Shown here piece after piece: positions 19,780 through 31,492 of a stretch of 64,000 nucleotides of DNA. This DNA is from Tetrapyrgos nigripes (lineage: Eukaryota > Basidiomycota > Agaricomycetes > Agaricales > Campanellaceae): NCBI GenBank assembly GCA_013368315.1, contig JAACJM010000280.1, forward strand, positions 1-64,000, given 5' to 3'. Numbering within the stretch: position 1 is the first letter of the stretch; each line of letters starts with the position of its first letter. The position numbers and the translations under genes were made by a program. Below the pieces are notes generated by a model. That model was not told the origin of the DNA. It made no database searches and saw only the letters and a list, made by a program, of their open reading frames with translations.

Positions 19780-20320
19780 GCCATGCTTCAATTATACATT
19801 ATGCTGCGACATGATATCCTGCTCCCACCACGCTTCCAGGTCACGCTCGTCGTTCGTTCTGGACGCTTTTGACCTCTTTTACAGTGCTCAAGAAGAGGTC
19901 AAACCCCGACAACGAGACAGATGATGCAACAAGGTTCCTGGACAGTCAGGGGTACTTTGACGCCCTGCATTCAGTTTGACAAGGTGTGCGGCATAACTTC
20001 TCCTTTCAAGGTACCGGTGTTGGCCTCTCTTCTTTGTAGACGAGTCCTCGTGGGTCGTATCACTGGGGCTGTCCGTGCTTAGCTTGTCAATATCTCTCGT
20101 GTGCAGTCTCGGTTTTAGCCTCGGTTTTTTCAACTTTCGTCGTGTACCAGTAGCAGCAGCTCGTTGTAACGTCGGAAGTGTTTCCGAAACGACGCAGGGT
20201 TGGAAAGAGGCAGAGGGGAAAGTAAAGATGTCGGAATTCGGGCCCTGGGCACCGTGTTACGCTGGGAGGGATGTCAAAGACTTCAACGAGGCTCGGTGAT
20301 CATATTCTCCCGCTTCTGTT
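19780..20320. repeat. Duplicated distal segment X (copy A)
   Basis: About 540 bp present three times: here, at 36146-36680 and at 39078-39620. A minus-strand frame (KPRLKPRLHTRDIDK, SYAAHLVKLNAGRQSTPDC) is kept in all three with few changes, which may reflect recent duplication rather than selection. Confidence 0.8.
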
Positions 20321-20682
20321 GCTGTAAATAGCGGTCTATGTTTTCCAACAGAGTTTTCCACACAACTGGACTTCGAGAGAGAGATCTACTTATAGCTCTG
20401 ATGTATCCTGTCGTCGTGACCGGTAATGCAGTGGCGCTGGTCAACTTCCGAGACCACTGTCAAGCACTGCCTCGTACAGCTCTTTGTTCCTTACGAGGCT
20501 GATTGTTCCGTGACTACCTTGATTTGATATTTTGATGTCGAAGAAGAAGAGTAGCTTCGCATGTTTTGAGGAGGGAGTCGTGAGGTCAGAATGGATGATT
20601 AGATTTGGGGAGGACGTTCAGCAGAGGTTGTACGGGATGATCCTATAGATGGGTGGTGACTTTGAGCATGAATTCAGTGAGC

Positions 20683-20882
20683 TTCTTCAATACCGGTGGC
20701 GTCTGCATGAAGTCGAGTCAAGGGCCAGCTGACCAATTCATTCTGCTCAGCAATCTATTCATAGTAACAGCCTGCTAACCTCCCCCTCTCTTCGCTATCA
20801 ACGTCCAGCCTCGAGGCTTCCGTCAGTGCACATCCCTCCCCTCACCGTCCCCTCTCCGTCCCCTCTCCCAACTTTCATTCCT
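20683..20882 (+). promoter_or_regulatory. NLR upstream leader region (third copy)
   Basis: Matches the region before the ATG in segmental copies A and B, so the three share one ancestral promoter/5' UTR. It is pyrimidine-rich (CCCCTCTCCGTCCCCTCTCCC near 20845-20870) directly before the ATG, a common feature of fungal transcription starts. No clear TATA box. Confidence 0.45.
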
Positions 20883-23800
20883 ATGAAAAAAACAATTTCA
20901 GAAGCTTCGAGATCGGTTCAGCCGCAGTCGCAGTCGCAGTCGCAGTCGCTCTCCCATCCCACCTGCTGCCGTGTCAGCTCCAGACCCTCCCGTACATAAT
21001 TCCTCCCTTACGCCGTCATACCTTACCAGCTCTGGTCGACTTTCTCCTGTACCTCCTCCGCAAATTGGTGCTTCTGCAATCCAGAAACCATTGCCGGATT
21101 TGCCAGGCAACAATGGGCGTGATGAAGAATCTCGTTTGGAGCGCGTCACCGAGAGCAAGACCTTTAGAAGTATGAAGACCCTCCTCAGACTAGTCACTGC
21201 CGCTGGCGATGCGGAGCCCACAGGTGCTTTGAAAATAGTGTCGGGTGGTTTGTCTATTCTAGTGGAGCAGGCTGAGGTGAGGGTTAACTAATGTTAAACT
21301 GCAGAACTGTGACTTATTTTCCGGATACGTAGAAAACAGTTCAGACTAACGCGGATCGAAAAGCGTTTGTGAAATCGCTGCAGTCTGCCGTCGACAACCT
21401 CGAACATTATTCTCGGGATGTTACATCTGGATCACTTGGCGAGCACATGAAGACTCTTGAAGAGTAATATCTAATATGCTTAGTACCTTGAATAAAGTTT
21501 TATTTATCAGATTTTTCTCTCATAGAACGTTGAAAAACAAAATTCGTCAGTTAATGGACGAGCTGGAGAGGCCCTGGTGGAAACGCTTCCTTGCGGCGGG
21601 TGAAGAAGCTGAGGATATGAAAAGTCTTCAACAGATGGTCAGGGATATGTATCAGGTATTTATGGTACGTGGCCGTCTAAGGTCCCCTATTCCGCTGCTA
21701 ACGCGTACTCAAGATGGAACTAGCGATTCAAATTGCTATCAATATCGAGAACGGGATTGAAACAAACGGAGAGATCAAAGCCTATTTGGAAGAGAATCTC
21801 AGAGATTTGAAGACGGGTTTTGAAGAGGTTGCAAGAGAGATAAAAGGGATCAAATTGGAGATGTTGAAGGCATGTACTGTATTCATCTTTCGTTTGATGG
21901 CGTAGCTCAAGACGCAAATTTTCAGAATCAGCTCACCGGCTGCCTCGCTCCCTCAGAAAAAGCCGAGTACAATGCGATGACGAGAGCACTGCGTAGAGCT
22001 TGTACTGAGGGCACTCGCCAGGAGATATTGGAGAAACTCATAGCATGGGCAGAGGGGGACACGGATCATCCCATATTCTGGATGAACGGAATGGCTGGGA
22101 CGGGCAAAACCACCATTGCGTATTCATTCTGTCAGCAGCTGTTGGAAAAACAGATGCTTGGCGCAAGCTTCTTCTCTTCTCGTTCCGAGGGTGAGACAGC
22201 AGATCCAGGTCATGTACTTCCCACCATAGCCTATCAGCTAGCTCGCCATTCTCCGGAATTCAGTGCAGCTCTTCAGAAGTCCTTGAAAGCCGAGGAAGAC
22301 TCTGGCTGCACACCATCCGAGTCACAATTTCGGAAACTGATCTTGAGCCCTGCTAGAACATTGCGGTCTGCCTTTGGTCAAAAGCACCTTGTGGTTGTCT
22401 TTGATGGCCTTGACGAATGTAGAGATTTGAGCCAAATCTCCAAAATCCTATCCTTGCTCATTCAACATGCCGTTGACCTTCCCATCAAATTCTACATTTC
22501 CAGCCGCCCAGAAGCAGACATCACAGCCAGATTCACTAGTGCAAACTCGAAACATCACAAGAAATTCCTGCTCCACAACGTGGAGGAACATTTTCTCCGC
22601 AGAGATCTTGGACTTTTTCTGCATCACCGCTTCACAGAAATTCGGAATGAAAAGTCAATTTCTGAGGAGGGATGGCCTTCTGAAGATCAGCTCAATCAGC
22701 TATTGGACCTTTCAGGACGACTTTTCATTTATGCTGCCACAGCTTGCTTGTTCATTGCTGATCCACGCATTCAAAGCCTTGGTTCAACTCAGAAAGCACT
22801 GAGAGATATTCTTTCCTACAGTGCATCAAATCCCACTCCTGGCAACGAGGCATCTTACAGGGAGCTAGATGCTCTCTATCGCATTGTTCTTTCCTCAGCC
22901 CTTCACAATGATGAGGAGAATGAGGTTTTGAAGAATGTCCTTCATCTCATCACCACTGCCCAGACACCACTCTCTCAGACTGCTATTGCAGAGCTTCTAC
23001 AAATTAATATATCAAGCATTTTACTTGAAAGGACTCTCAGCTCTCTCCAGTCTGTCATTTCAGTACCTGCCAATCACTCACAACCTATCCAAATCTTCCA
23101 TGCTTCCTTTCCAGACTTCTTGTCTGATCCAATCCGTTCTAAAGAATATCACCATGCTCCCAAAGAATCCCACTCCATTCTTGCAAACAAATGTCTGGAA
23201 TATCTGAAAGGTCACCTGGTTGAAAACATCTGTGGGCTGCAGGACAAAAATGTGCATGTCTCCCAGGCAACTATAGCAGGCAATATATCTGAGGCTCTTC
23301 AGTATGCGTGTATGTACTGGATAACCCACTACCTGGAGGCTAGTGACAAGGACACTCTTCATGAGTTGATGAACAAGTTTTTCAAGAAGTGGGTTTTGCA
23401 GTGGACTGAATGCATGTCTCTGCTTGGAAGGCTTGACATAGTAGTAAAGATGTTGCGCAATTTAGAGAGGGCACAATTTGTAAGCTAACTTTTCTTCATT
23501 TTTGAACTCACAGCACTAACTATGGTTCAGGTTGATGCTAAAATTCGACGGCTAGCAGGGGATACTAGACGTTGTGTATTGCAGTGCTTCAACACCATCC
23601 GGGACCATCCACTAGAAATCTACTATTCAGCACTCTTCTGGCTACCCAAAAAGTCAATAATTCGGGAATTTTATCCACAAGAAATACCATGGAAACTTCT
23701 TGGTGGAGTTGGCAATGTATGGGAGTGTTATGACCATGTCATTCAAGCTAAAGGCAGTATCAATTGCATTGCACTGTCAGCAGATGGACAGCAAGTGGTC

Positions 23801-25468
23801 TCTGGATCTTCTGACTCGACTATCCGTATCTGGAATGTGGAGACAGGAGAGGAAGAGAAAAAGCTGGAGGGACATTCACATTCGGTGACATCTGTGGCAT
23901 TCTCAGCAGATGGACAGCGAGTGGTCTCTGGATCTGATGACTCGACTATCCGAATCTGGAATGTGGAGACAGGAGAGGAAGAGAAAAAGCTGGAGGGACA
24001 TTCAAATTGGGTGAGATCTGTGGCATTCTCAGCAGATGGACAGCGAGTGGTCTCTGGATCTGATGACAAGACTATCCGAATCTGGAATGTGGAGACAGGA
24101 GAGGAAGAGAAAAAGCTGGAGGGACATTCAGATTGGGTGAGATCTGTGGCATTCTCAGCAGATGGACAGCGAGTGGTCTCTGGATCTTCTGACAAGACTA
24201 TCCGAATCTGGAATGTGGAGACAGGAGAGGAAGAGAAAAAGCTGGAGGGACATTCACATTGGGTGACATCTGTGGCATTCTCAGCAGATGGACAGCGAGT
24301 GGTCTCTGGGTCTTCTGACTCGACTATCCGAATCTGGAATGTGGAGACAGGAGAGGAAGAGAAAAAGCTGGAGGGACATTCAGATTGGGTGAGATCTGTG
24401 GCATTCTCAGCAGATGGACAGCGAGTGGTCTCTGGATCTTCTGACAAGACTATCCGAATCTGGAATGTGGAGACAGGAGAGGAAGAGAAAAAGCTGGAGG
24501 GACATTCAGATTCGGTGAGATCTGTGGCATTCTCAGCAGATGGACAGCAAGTGGTCTCTGGATCTTATGACAAGACTATCCGAATCTGGAATGTGGAGAC
24601 AGGAGAGGAAGAGAAAAAGCTGGAGGGACATTCACATTGGGTGAGATCTGTGGCATTCTCAGCAGATGGACAGCAAGTGGTCTCTGGATCTGATGACTCG
24701 ACTATCCGAATCTGGAATGTGGAGACAGGAGAGGAAGAGAAAAAGCTGGAGGGACATTCAGATTGGGTGACATCTGTGGCATTCTCAGCAGATGGACAGC
24801 GAGTGGTCTCTGGATCTTCTGACAAGACTATCCGAATCTGGAATGTGGAGACAGGAGAGGAAGAGAAAAAGCTGGAGGGACATTCAGATTTGGTGAGATC
24901 TGTGGCATTCTCAGCAGATGGACAGCGAGTGGTCTCTGGATCTTCTGACTCGACTATCCGAATCTGGAATGTGGAGACAGGAGAGGAAGAGAAAAAGCTG
25001 GAGGGACATTCACGTCGGGTGAGATCTGTGGCATTCTCAGCAGATGGACAGCAAGTGGTCTCTGGATCTGATGACTCGACTATCCGAATCTGGAATGTGG
25101 AGACAGGAGAGGAAGAGAAAAAGCTGGAGGGACATTCACATTCGGTGACATCTGTGGCATTCTCAGCAGATGGACAGCAAGTGGTCTCTGGATCTGATGA
25201 CAAGACTATCCGAATCTGGAATGTGGGGACAGGGGAGGAAGAGAAAAAGCTGGACCAACATTCACAAAGTGCAGCCAATGAGCAGAAAATTGCTACAGAT
25301 GTCAGCCATTATCTTCATGACCAGTGGATTCATCATCCTTTCATTGGAGAATTGGACTGCGTTTACTTGCCCTTTACTGATATTTTTTGCTCAGCTATTC
25401 ACGATGACATTCGTTTACTATGTTTAGGGTTTCAGTCTGGCAAAGTTTTGATTCTAAAGGCTTTGTAG
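20883..25468 (+). CDS. NACHT-WD40 NLR (STAND NTPase) with twelve WD40 repeats
   Basis: Exons: 20883-21276, 21333-21463, 21526-21655, 21714-21873, 21912-23479, 23531-25468, introns 38-62 bp and in phase. The N-terminus has an SR-repeat stretch, then a helical region (about residues 90-260 of the joined product) like the four-helix MLKL/HeLo-type domains of fungal NLRs; this is inferred from architecture. NACHT: Walker A GMAGTGKTT (22088-22114), Walker B LVVVFDGLDEC (near 22388-22420), sensor SSRPE. Twelve 42-residue WD40 repeats form the ligand-sensing C-terminus. Such proteins bind nucleotide, oligomerise and trigger cell death in nonself recognition. The first ATG is followed by seven A, which shifts it out of frame with exon 1; six A, as in the two partial copies, would be in frame. 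The next in-frame ATG is 21172 (MKTLLRLV), so translation may start there, or this allele is broken. Confidence 0.88.
23746..25257 (+). repeat. Twelve-unit, 126-bp WD40 repeat array
   Basis: Twelve tandem 126-bp units encode blades of the form HSxxVxSVAFSADGQxVVSG. Between units nearly all bases are the same. Differences fall at the two residues after HS, the T/R before SVAF, Q/R after DGQ, S/D/Y after VVSGS, and S/K before TIRIW. Unit 1 is slightly diverged (CIALSADGQQ) and unit 12 ends in KKLDQ. Confidence 0.95.
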
Positions 25469-27840
25469 ACTTGGTAGCATGAAAAAATGCATTTACACTT
25501 TTATATATAAACCCACTGCAGAATGGACAGCAAGATGCATGAGCACTTGGTAGTAGAGGCTGACCTGAAGTTCCTTTTGTTCTGTTGGTGCCAGGGTTTG
25601 TTTTCAATGACTAACCAATGAGTTTGAATGATGTGTCACATTACAACAATGCACACATGTGATGGCACAGGGGCAATGTCTTTGTTTGGCAGACAAACAT
25701 ATGGACAACATTGATGACAATGTATTCCCCCAATCTCTCTTTGTGCTTACTCCCAGATTGCCAATTGAAGAACAAATTCAGCAATTTCAAGAAAGTGACT
25801 CTACTAGCAACAATCCACACTATGAAACTATTCCTTGGATCATCTTTCCCTTTCTCCAGTCAATGCCTTTTCGTGTGTCTGTGTCTTTGTCTCCCCTTGA
25901 ACGCTCCATCCCCTCCATCTGCACACTCTCTGCTTCCTTCTACCCCACCTCATTCCCATTTCCAAGTCAACAACTCATTGACGAGATCCCCCCTCATCCC
26001 CCATCCCCATCTCATCGAACATGGTCATGGTGCCAGTAGATGTCTTAAATGGAAGAAGGAGAAGGTGAAGGAGATGGAGAATTGGATAATAGACAACATA
26101 GTATGACATACAGTAGACAGTGGAAAGTGTATGCTGTATGGTGAGCAATGTGCACAACATGTACATATACACTTCGCCAATGCTTCATTCTGCATCAGAC
26201 CAATGGACAATGTATCATGACTTGATTATTTTGGATGATTTTCTTTCTATTTTTCCTTCTATTTTCCTTCATCATTCATCAATCAGCCATCAATTGTTGT
26301 TCATCTTTTGTTCATCTTTTCGTCCTATCTTTTGTTCATCTTTCTATGACAGATACATGATTATCACTTACCAGGGATACTAGGCTGTAATTGGATTATC
26401 TCTAACAGTTCTCCAATTCCTTTCATCTTTTCATCAAGATACCGTCCTTTACTTTGATCCTATGATTACTGCCTTATCTTTGGCCTCATGTATATAAACT
26501 TAAAGTTGTAGCTTCCTAGTTCCCATCTTGACCTCTTCATCTTAGGACTAGGTAAGCATCTCTCCTCTTGCATCTTATCTTTACTCATAATTAACTTCAT
26601 CTTGGGACTAGCTTCTGATTGTCTTCTCTCTTACTGCTGCTCTGTCTATGTCTACTGTTTGAGCCAAGTGTGTGCTCTACACCACACAATGGCCAAACAT
26701 CAAATGCCTTTTTCATTCTTGTCCCTTTCCTCTTCCTTTCCCTTTTCCTTCCTCTTTTTTCGCCTTCTTATTTTTTATTTTTTATTTTTGTCAACTGTCG
26801 ATAGTGTTAATTAACTGACTACAATCCTATGATTACCAGGTCATCTTCCCACTTCCCACTCACTCTTCTTCCAGTCTGAGGGTCCTTCCAGAAACCGAAC
26901 CAGGAACAGGGACAATAGGGACAGGACAAGGGATCCAAGAAACCTGGCAATAGTCATACATACCAACAACCAATGACTTTGACTGCAACTTGGCAGCCAA
27001 CTCCCCTCCCCTCACCACAACTCACCACAACACAACAGCTAACAAAGACGAGGGTTATGGCAATGAATTACTATGATGATGGTGAGGAACTCAAAAATAG
27101 GCACCGATGCTGAACCTCCCTTCCTCATTCTAAATGGCATTGGCACCCAGCATACATTCTCATAATACACCTGATATCACTGTCACTGTGTGGGAATACA
27201 ATGGTTCAATGGTGATGAATACGCAGAACATTGCTGTGCAGTGATAGACTGGGGCAAAAGGCCATTGCTTTGCGCAGCAAGTTACAAGGCTGTTTCATAT
27301 AGTCTATAGTGATTCCCAGGCTATGCAGAAGGGAGGGAACATTGGTGGAAGTGGGAGGGAAGAAGGACATATGACAAAATAGAAACTACGATTTGACACA
27401 CTGGCATGACGTGGTTGTCTATGGTCTTTGGATCTGGTCCAGACCAAGTCTGGACATTCCAGTTGTCAGGAAGGGGAAAGACAGCTTAATTTGAGTGGCA
27501 GTGGAAAGGGGTGGGAGTTTGAGGTCATGGTAAAAATTACAAGGCCAACATAAGTTAACTTGGCCTTTAAGAGGCCTCGTAACAGGTTTGGCCAGATTGT
27601 CAAGGCAGTTATGTTAAGCTAGAGAAAGGACGAAGAAAGAGCAGTGTTGTAACTGTTCCTGTCTGTGAGATTGAGGTTTGGAGATTGGTACACTTATTAT
27701 ATAACTTTATTACTGCATGTTCACTTTCAAGAAGTACTCATCTGTCCAGTCAGCTTCCCTGTACATGCTACCACAGTATGGGTGTTAAATAGAATAATTT
27801 AGATAGTACCTAACTTGACAGTTGTCATAACTGTATGAAA
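25469..27840. other. Intergenic region, no supported gene
   Basis: Short frames only. A TATA-like GTATATAAAC near 26488 is followed by a near-duplicate CTTCATCTTAGGACTAG / CTTCATCTTGGGACTAG pair (26536 and 26596); the first is followed by GTAAGC, so these may be 5' leader exons of an undetected transcript. A TTTTTTATTTTTTATTTTT run lies near 26770. Confidence 0.35.
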
Positions 27841-28880
27841 GGGGTGTGGGCCAGCACCGAGGTGTGGCGAGTATGAGACTGGAGCTCCCCAAAACATTAA
27901 AATACACATTACTTTTTATCAACTTTTTATTGAATTTCTTTTCTATCCACTGTCAAAACAAATACTAGTAAATGTAGACCCCTAACTAATAAATTACATT
28001 GTTTGCTCCCTCTTCGCTGGGTCAGATAAGAGGATTACGAGTTTTAGATTCCACGCAAGCGTGGTCTCTCCACTGCCAGTGTAGTACCCAGCCATATAGT
28101 CAACCAAACAGACAGAGCCAGCTGGAATCCCTTCTGTATACAATCGAAGCAGCAATATGCCTTTCCAATCCTCAGGAGTAAATTGAAAGGTTTGAGGAGG
28201 TCTGCAGATTGCGAGGAGAAGACTGAAGGTACAATCTTCAGTCTTCATCACTATTCTGTCATTATTGAAGCCAGTTTCGTAGAGCTGAAAAAGTAATAAA
28301 CTGGTCAGTAGATTGAAGAAAACAAATTGTGGGATGTACTACCATGGGGGTCTGCCTTGAGAACATAGCAATTGTGGTAAGAAAGGCAATCAACAAGAAT
28401 GAGAAATCAGATGATAAACGAGAAGACGAGATAGAGATAGAGAACGCACCAGGAGAACAGAAAAAAGCTATGGCTCTTCTCAGACTGAGGAAATCTCAAT
28501 TGAGATTTTGATGCTGAGAAGAGCTGGGAGAGAGAGAAAATGCAGTGATTGTAGCCTTAGGAGGCATGATGAAAGCTGACAAAGAGATGTTTCATAGGGT
28601 AGATTAGAGTGTTCAAAAGAGATAGAAGAGATTGCTGGAAGAGGAGACATTGAGGTATGACAGCATTGTGGTGCTATATGCAAAACTGTGGTCCAGACAT
28701 GGTTGTTTGCCTACCACCTAGCTATGAAACTGGAGACAAACAAATGACATAGGTATATACAGGTAAAATTGGAAGGAAGCACAGAAATAACTGGGGTGCC
28801 AATTAGACATAGCCACACATGGAAACACAGTGTAAAGAACTCGGCCTCATTCTTCAGCCTCGTAATGGATCTACAGCAGT
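27841..28880. repeat. Dispersed repeat family G, copy 1 (about 1 kb)
   Basis: One end is GGTGTGGGCCAGCACC..GTGTGGCG, which can form a GCCA/TGGC hairpin; the other is GAACTCGGCCTCATTCTTC then CCTCGTAAT. Both ends recur at 45985-46640 and, inverted, at 62642-63000 with different interiors. No target duplication or transposase was found, so the class is unassigned. Confidence 0.5.
27994..28507 (-). CDS. Two-exon ORF inside repeat family G, unknown function
   Basis: On the minus strand an open segment from about 28507 to 28343 (AIAFFCSPGAF to FLLIAFLTTIAMFSRQTPM) ends at a GTAGTA donor. A 57-bp intron ends in TTTTTCAG, and exon 2 (28285-27994) starts LYETGFNNDRIVMKTEDC and runs to TAA through FTPEDWKGILLLRLYTE and CLVDYMAGYYTG. 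Phase is kept and composition is protein-like, but no start codon is seen upstream and no family is recognised. It lies wholly between the two conserved ends of the repeat. Confidence 0.35.
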
Positions 28881-28889
28881 CCTCAAGCT

Positions 28890-29362
28890 GCAAGCTCGTC
28901 CGTATTGGGAGTGATTGACCCTGGGACCCAATGATGTACTTAACCAGTCATCAACACGCCCTCTGGAATCCCAGCATATCAGTTCTTGGTCCTAGTCCAT
29001 GTAATATACCCCTCCTCGTCTACTAGTGTATACCTAATCCAAATCAGGCATTCACTCGCAAAAAATAACCAGAGGAGAATTTGAGGGGCATGGAAATGTT
29101 TCCAGAGTCATTGGAGTTGGGACTGGAAACTGGAAGAGAAATCTAAGAGATCAGTGGTAGTGGATAGAAATATAGAAGTACAAAAGCCGGAAAGCAGAGC
29201 AAAACCATGGCAGAAAATAGAAAGACGAAGATTGGGGGGCAGGAAAAGAAGACAAAGGGGGATGGAGACCTTGGGGAAACCAGATAAGAAACAGCCAACA
29301 AGGCGAAGGAAAGGAAAAGAAGAAATCCAATTGGACAGATACGAAATTTTTAAAAAAACACT
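28890..29362. other. Intergenic stretch, no supported gene
   Basis: A Lys/Arg-rich plus-strand frame (29154-29474) runs into the hAT MITE and is not credible as a gene. Nothing else is recognised. Confidence 0.35.
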
Positions 29363-29631
29363 AACAGCACTAGTGATGTGCGGGCCTGGGCTTGGGCCTG
29401 AGCCAGGGCTTTTCTCACAAAAATGTAGATTGAGTGTAGTATATGCTATCTATGAAGTATGTACGCAAAATTAATATGCATTATACTAGAATGTCCTCCC
29501 ATTATCACCCTCTAACTGCCATATCTTTAAGTAGGTCTTATCCTTCAAGAATTCCTGCCACTGCTCAATGATCTCTAGCTCCTATACTATATCTTCCTCC
29601 TCCATGTACTCATTTTTTGATGTAGCGCGTT

Positions 29632-29880
29632 CCTGATTCGTTCAATTCGCGAGTCACGCGTCACGGACCCCTCAAAATTCGCGAAATAAATCGTCGAGTT
29701 CGCGTCACGGAGGCCTAGACACGACTTCCCCGCCAGAATGAGTCCAAAAACGGCAAATTTTCCTTAGAAATTCGCGAAAATTCGCGAAAAAAACCGACAG
29801 TCATGGCTCACATTCCCGATTTCGCGGCGAAAATATTTGCGAGGCCATGTCACTGTCACGGTGCCCTCGCGAATTGAAAG
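29632..29880. repeat. CpG-dense inverted-repeat core inside hAT element 1
   Basis: Bounded by TTCAATTCGCGAG (29641-29653) and its inverse CTCGCGAATTGAA (29866-29878). It contains many TTCGCGA and TCACGCGTCACGG words in otherwise AT-rich DNA. It may be a nested element or a regulatory island; no target duplication was identified. Confidence 0.55.
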
Positions 29881-30139
29881 AAATGGGACAGTAAATCAAT
29901 TCCCATTTGATGAGGCATTTGAGGAATTGTAAGGTGTACTCAAGAAACTAGACTATATGATACACCCTGCTAACAATGCAGAGAACCAAGCAACCCTGCT
30001 TTGAGAGAAGAATGAAGTCAGTACTTAGCTCTTTGATCCCTGAGGAGAAAGAGAAAACGCACATGTACATGTAAACAAAAATTCTGAGTACTTGACGGCG
30101 AGACAGAACCCTTACAGTAAGTACCGGCGCTTACGGCAA

Positions 30140-30275
30140 TCCATGCATCGGATCATCTGGCTATCTGTCGGATACCCTCTGCCGGATGCGGATTGGGCCT
30201 CGAGCAACCTGCCATCCGAGTGGATTGCATCCGAATCTGACCAAATCCGATCCATTAGGAGCCCTACATGTAGTT
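30140..30275. repeat. ATCCGAATC-type dispersed repeat end, copy 1
   Basis: GGATGCGGATTGGGC, CATCCGAGTGGATTGCATCC, then GATCCATTAGGAGCCC. A related stretch lies at 50350-50410 (CATCCGAGTGGAATCTGATCC, GTTAGGAGCCCC), so this is a second repeat nested in or near the hAT element. Confidence 0.5.
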
Positions 30276-31023
30276 GCAGAATGACGGCTGTTACAGCTAG
30301 TACAGGTCAAAGTGCGCCACACGACTGCCAGGAAGTCCCAAGCCCGGGGCCGGCCCTGCGTCGGGCTTTTCGGGCCTGGTCTGGGCGGGCCTAGGGCTAG
30401 GCCCGCACATCACTAAACAGCACCCAGAGTAGCCCTCAGAATATTCGATACTACTGCGCAATACCTTCTCAATGTCCTCTATTGAGCTGATACACCATGC
30501 CTATAGAAGCCCTTACTAAAATGTACTCAAAGGCTATTCTCATTGTGGCCCTGGAAACATCCAAAGAGGAGAACAGGTCTGCGGTTCGCATGTCTATTTC
30601 GCAATCCATCAGATTTGTGTCTTATAGTTTCCAGAGAGAGGAATCAGACAGATACACAACTTCTTACGAAACAAGAGGCACAAGTCGAGCTAGCAACGAT
30701 TATCCGTAGGTGATATTGCTATCTGCGCCTGTGAGGGCATCGTAAGCTCATGACATATGAAGTATGTTTCTGTGTGGGTTTACGACCACTGAGGAGACAC
30801 GCGTTGCCAGTGCCAAATCAGCTCTATAGTGTACACATCAGGACCACCACCATCACCACATACATACATACATTCGGTCTCATAAAATAGACTTAACGTT
30901 GAGGTAATCCAGTAGACCGGAGACTGTAGGGGTGGGCACAGACATACACCTAAAGGTTGGGGAGACCTAGCCAACAACTCAATGACCCAGAATCACTAAT
31001 CCAGGCTTGACTTCATAATCTCA

Positions 31024-31492
31024 TTATGAGGTAGGGTTGACTTTGTAACCAGCAATCGCAATTGTCAGGTAAGAGAAGGTAAAGCCAAAGAGGAAGATGG
31101 CGACAAAGACAGACACAACCACAATGGTTGGCGGTAGCAGCAGTGTAGCTGTAAAGTGGTAAAAGAAGCTGAACTCGGTGAGCCGTGTCTATAAGAGGAG
31201 AGGAATGTTGATGAGGGATATCCAAAGGTTTGAAGGCTCGGGAAGTATATATCAAAAAAGCTGGGATTGATGCTCCTCAAAAGACAGAAATGGTTGAGTA
31301 TGTGTATTGGTGTGCTCCTCTATTAAAGCTGGGCTGCGTAGACTTACAATGGTATACTAGTAGGTCTGGGTAAAGATCATTGATTTGGTGTTGGAACTCC
31401 AGACGCCAACAAAGAAGATGGGTTCTGAAATGAGGACGTGAATGACAACGGAAAAGGTCAATGTAAATGAGTATTCAAGGATAGTTTCCACC
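31024..31492 (-). pseudogene. C-terminal exons of an integral membrane protein
   Basis: The minus-strand exon 31492-31348 reads ETILEYSFTLTFSVVIHVLI and IFFVGVWSSNTKSMIF. It has an in-frame TAG at 31357-31359 and a GTAAGT donor. A 149-bp intron ends in TTATAG and the last exon (31198-31024) reads LTEFSFFYHFTATLLLPPTI then a 25-residue hydrophobic segment to TAA. At least two membrane spans are visible. The upstream part and the family were not identified. The TAG makes this copy a likely pseudogene, unless an alternative splice avoids it. Confidence 0.4.

Larger units (their letters stand above)
14706..20345. repeat. Segmental duplication copy A
   Basis: Near-identical to 37162-39663 in the same order: NLR 5' end, start of an unknown gene, ABC-F 3' exons, paralogous ORF (19192) and distal segment (19780-20320). 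Copy B lacks the part matching 15881-19025. The block directly precedes a third partial copy that leads into the intact NLR. Confidence 0.9.
29371..30415. mobile_element. hAT-type non-autonomous element 1
   Basis: 1045 bp with inverted ends TAGTGATGTGCGGGCCT, flanked by an exact 8-bp duplication AACAGCAC (29363-29370 and 30416-30423). TAGTG tips plus 8-bp duplications are typical of the hAT superfamily. Subterminal GGGCCTGGGC-type words are repeated at both ends. No transposase is encoded, so it would depend on an autonomous hAT. Confidence 0.88.

Noticed and set aside
22088..22420. Possibility that the NACHT gene is a bacterial-type defence STAND gene
   Set aside because: Introns, N-terminal architecture and neighbouring fungal elements all point to a native fungal NLR.
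23743..25278. Long minus-strand ORFs opposite the NLR (repeats of DPETTRCPSAENATD)
   Set aside because: They are the antisense shadow of the 126-bp WD40 repeats; a repeat unit divisible by three keeps any stop-free antisense frame open.
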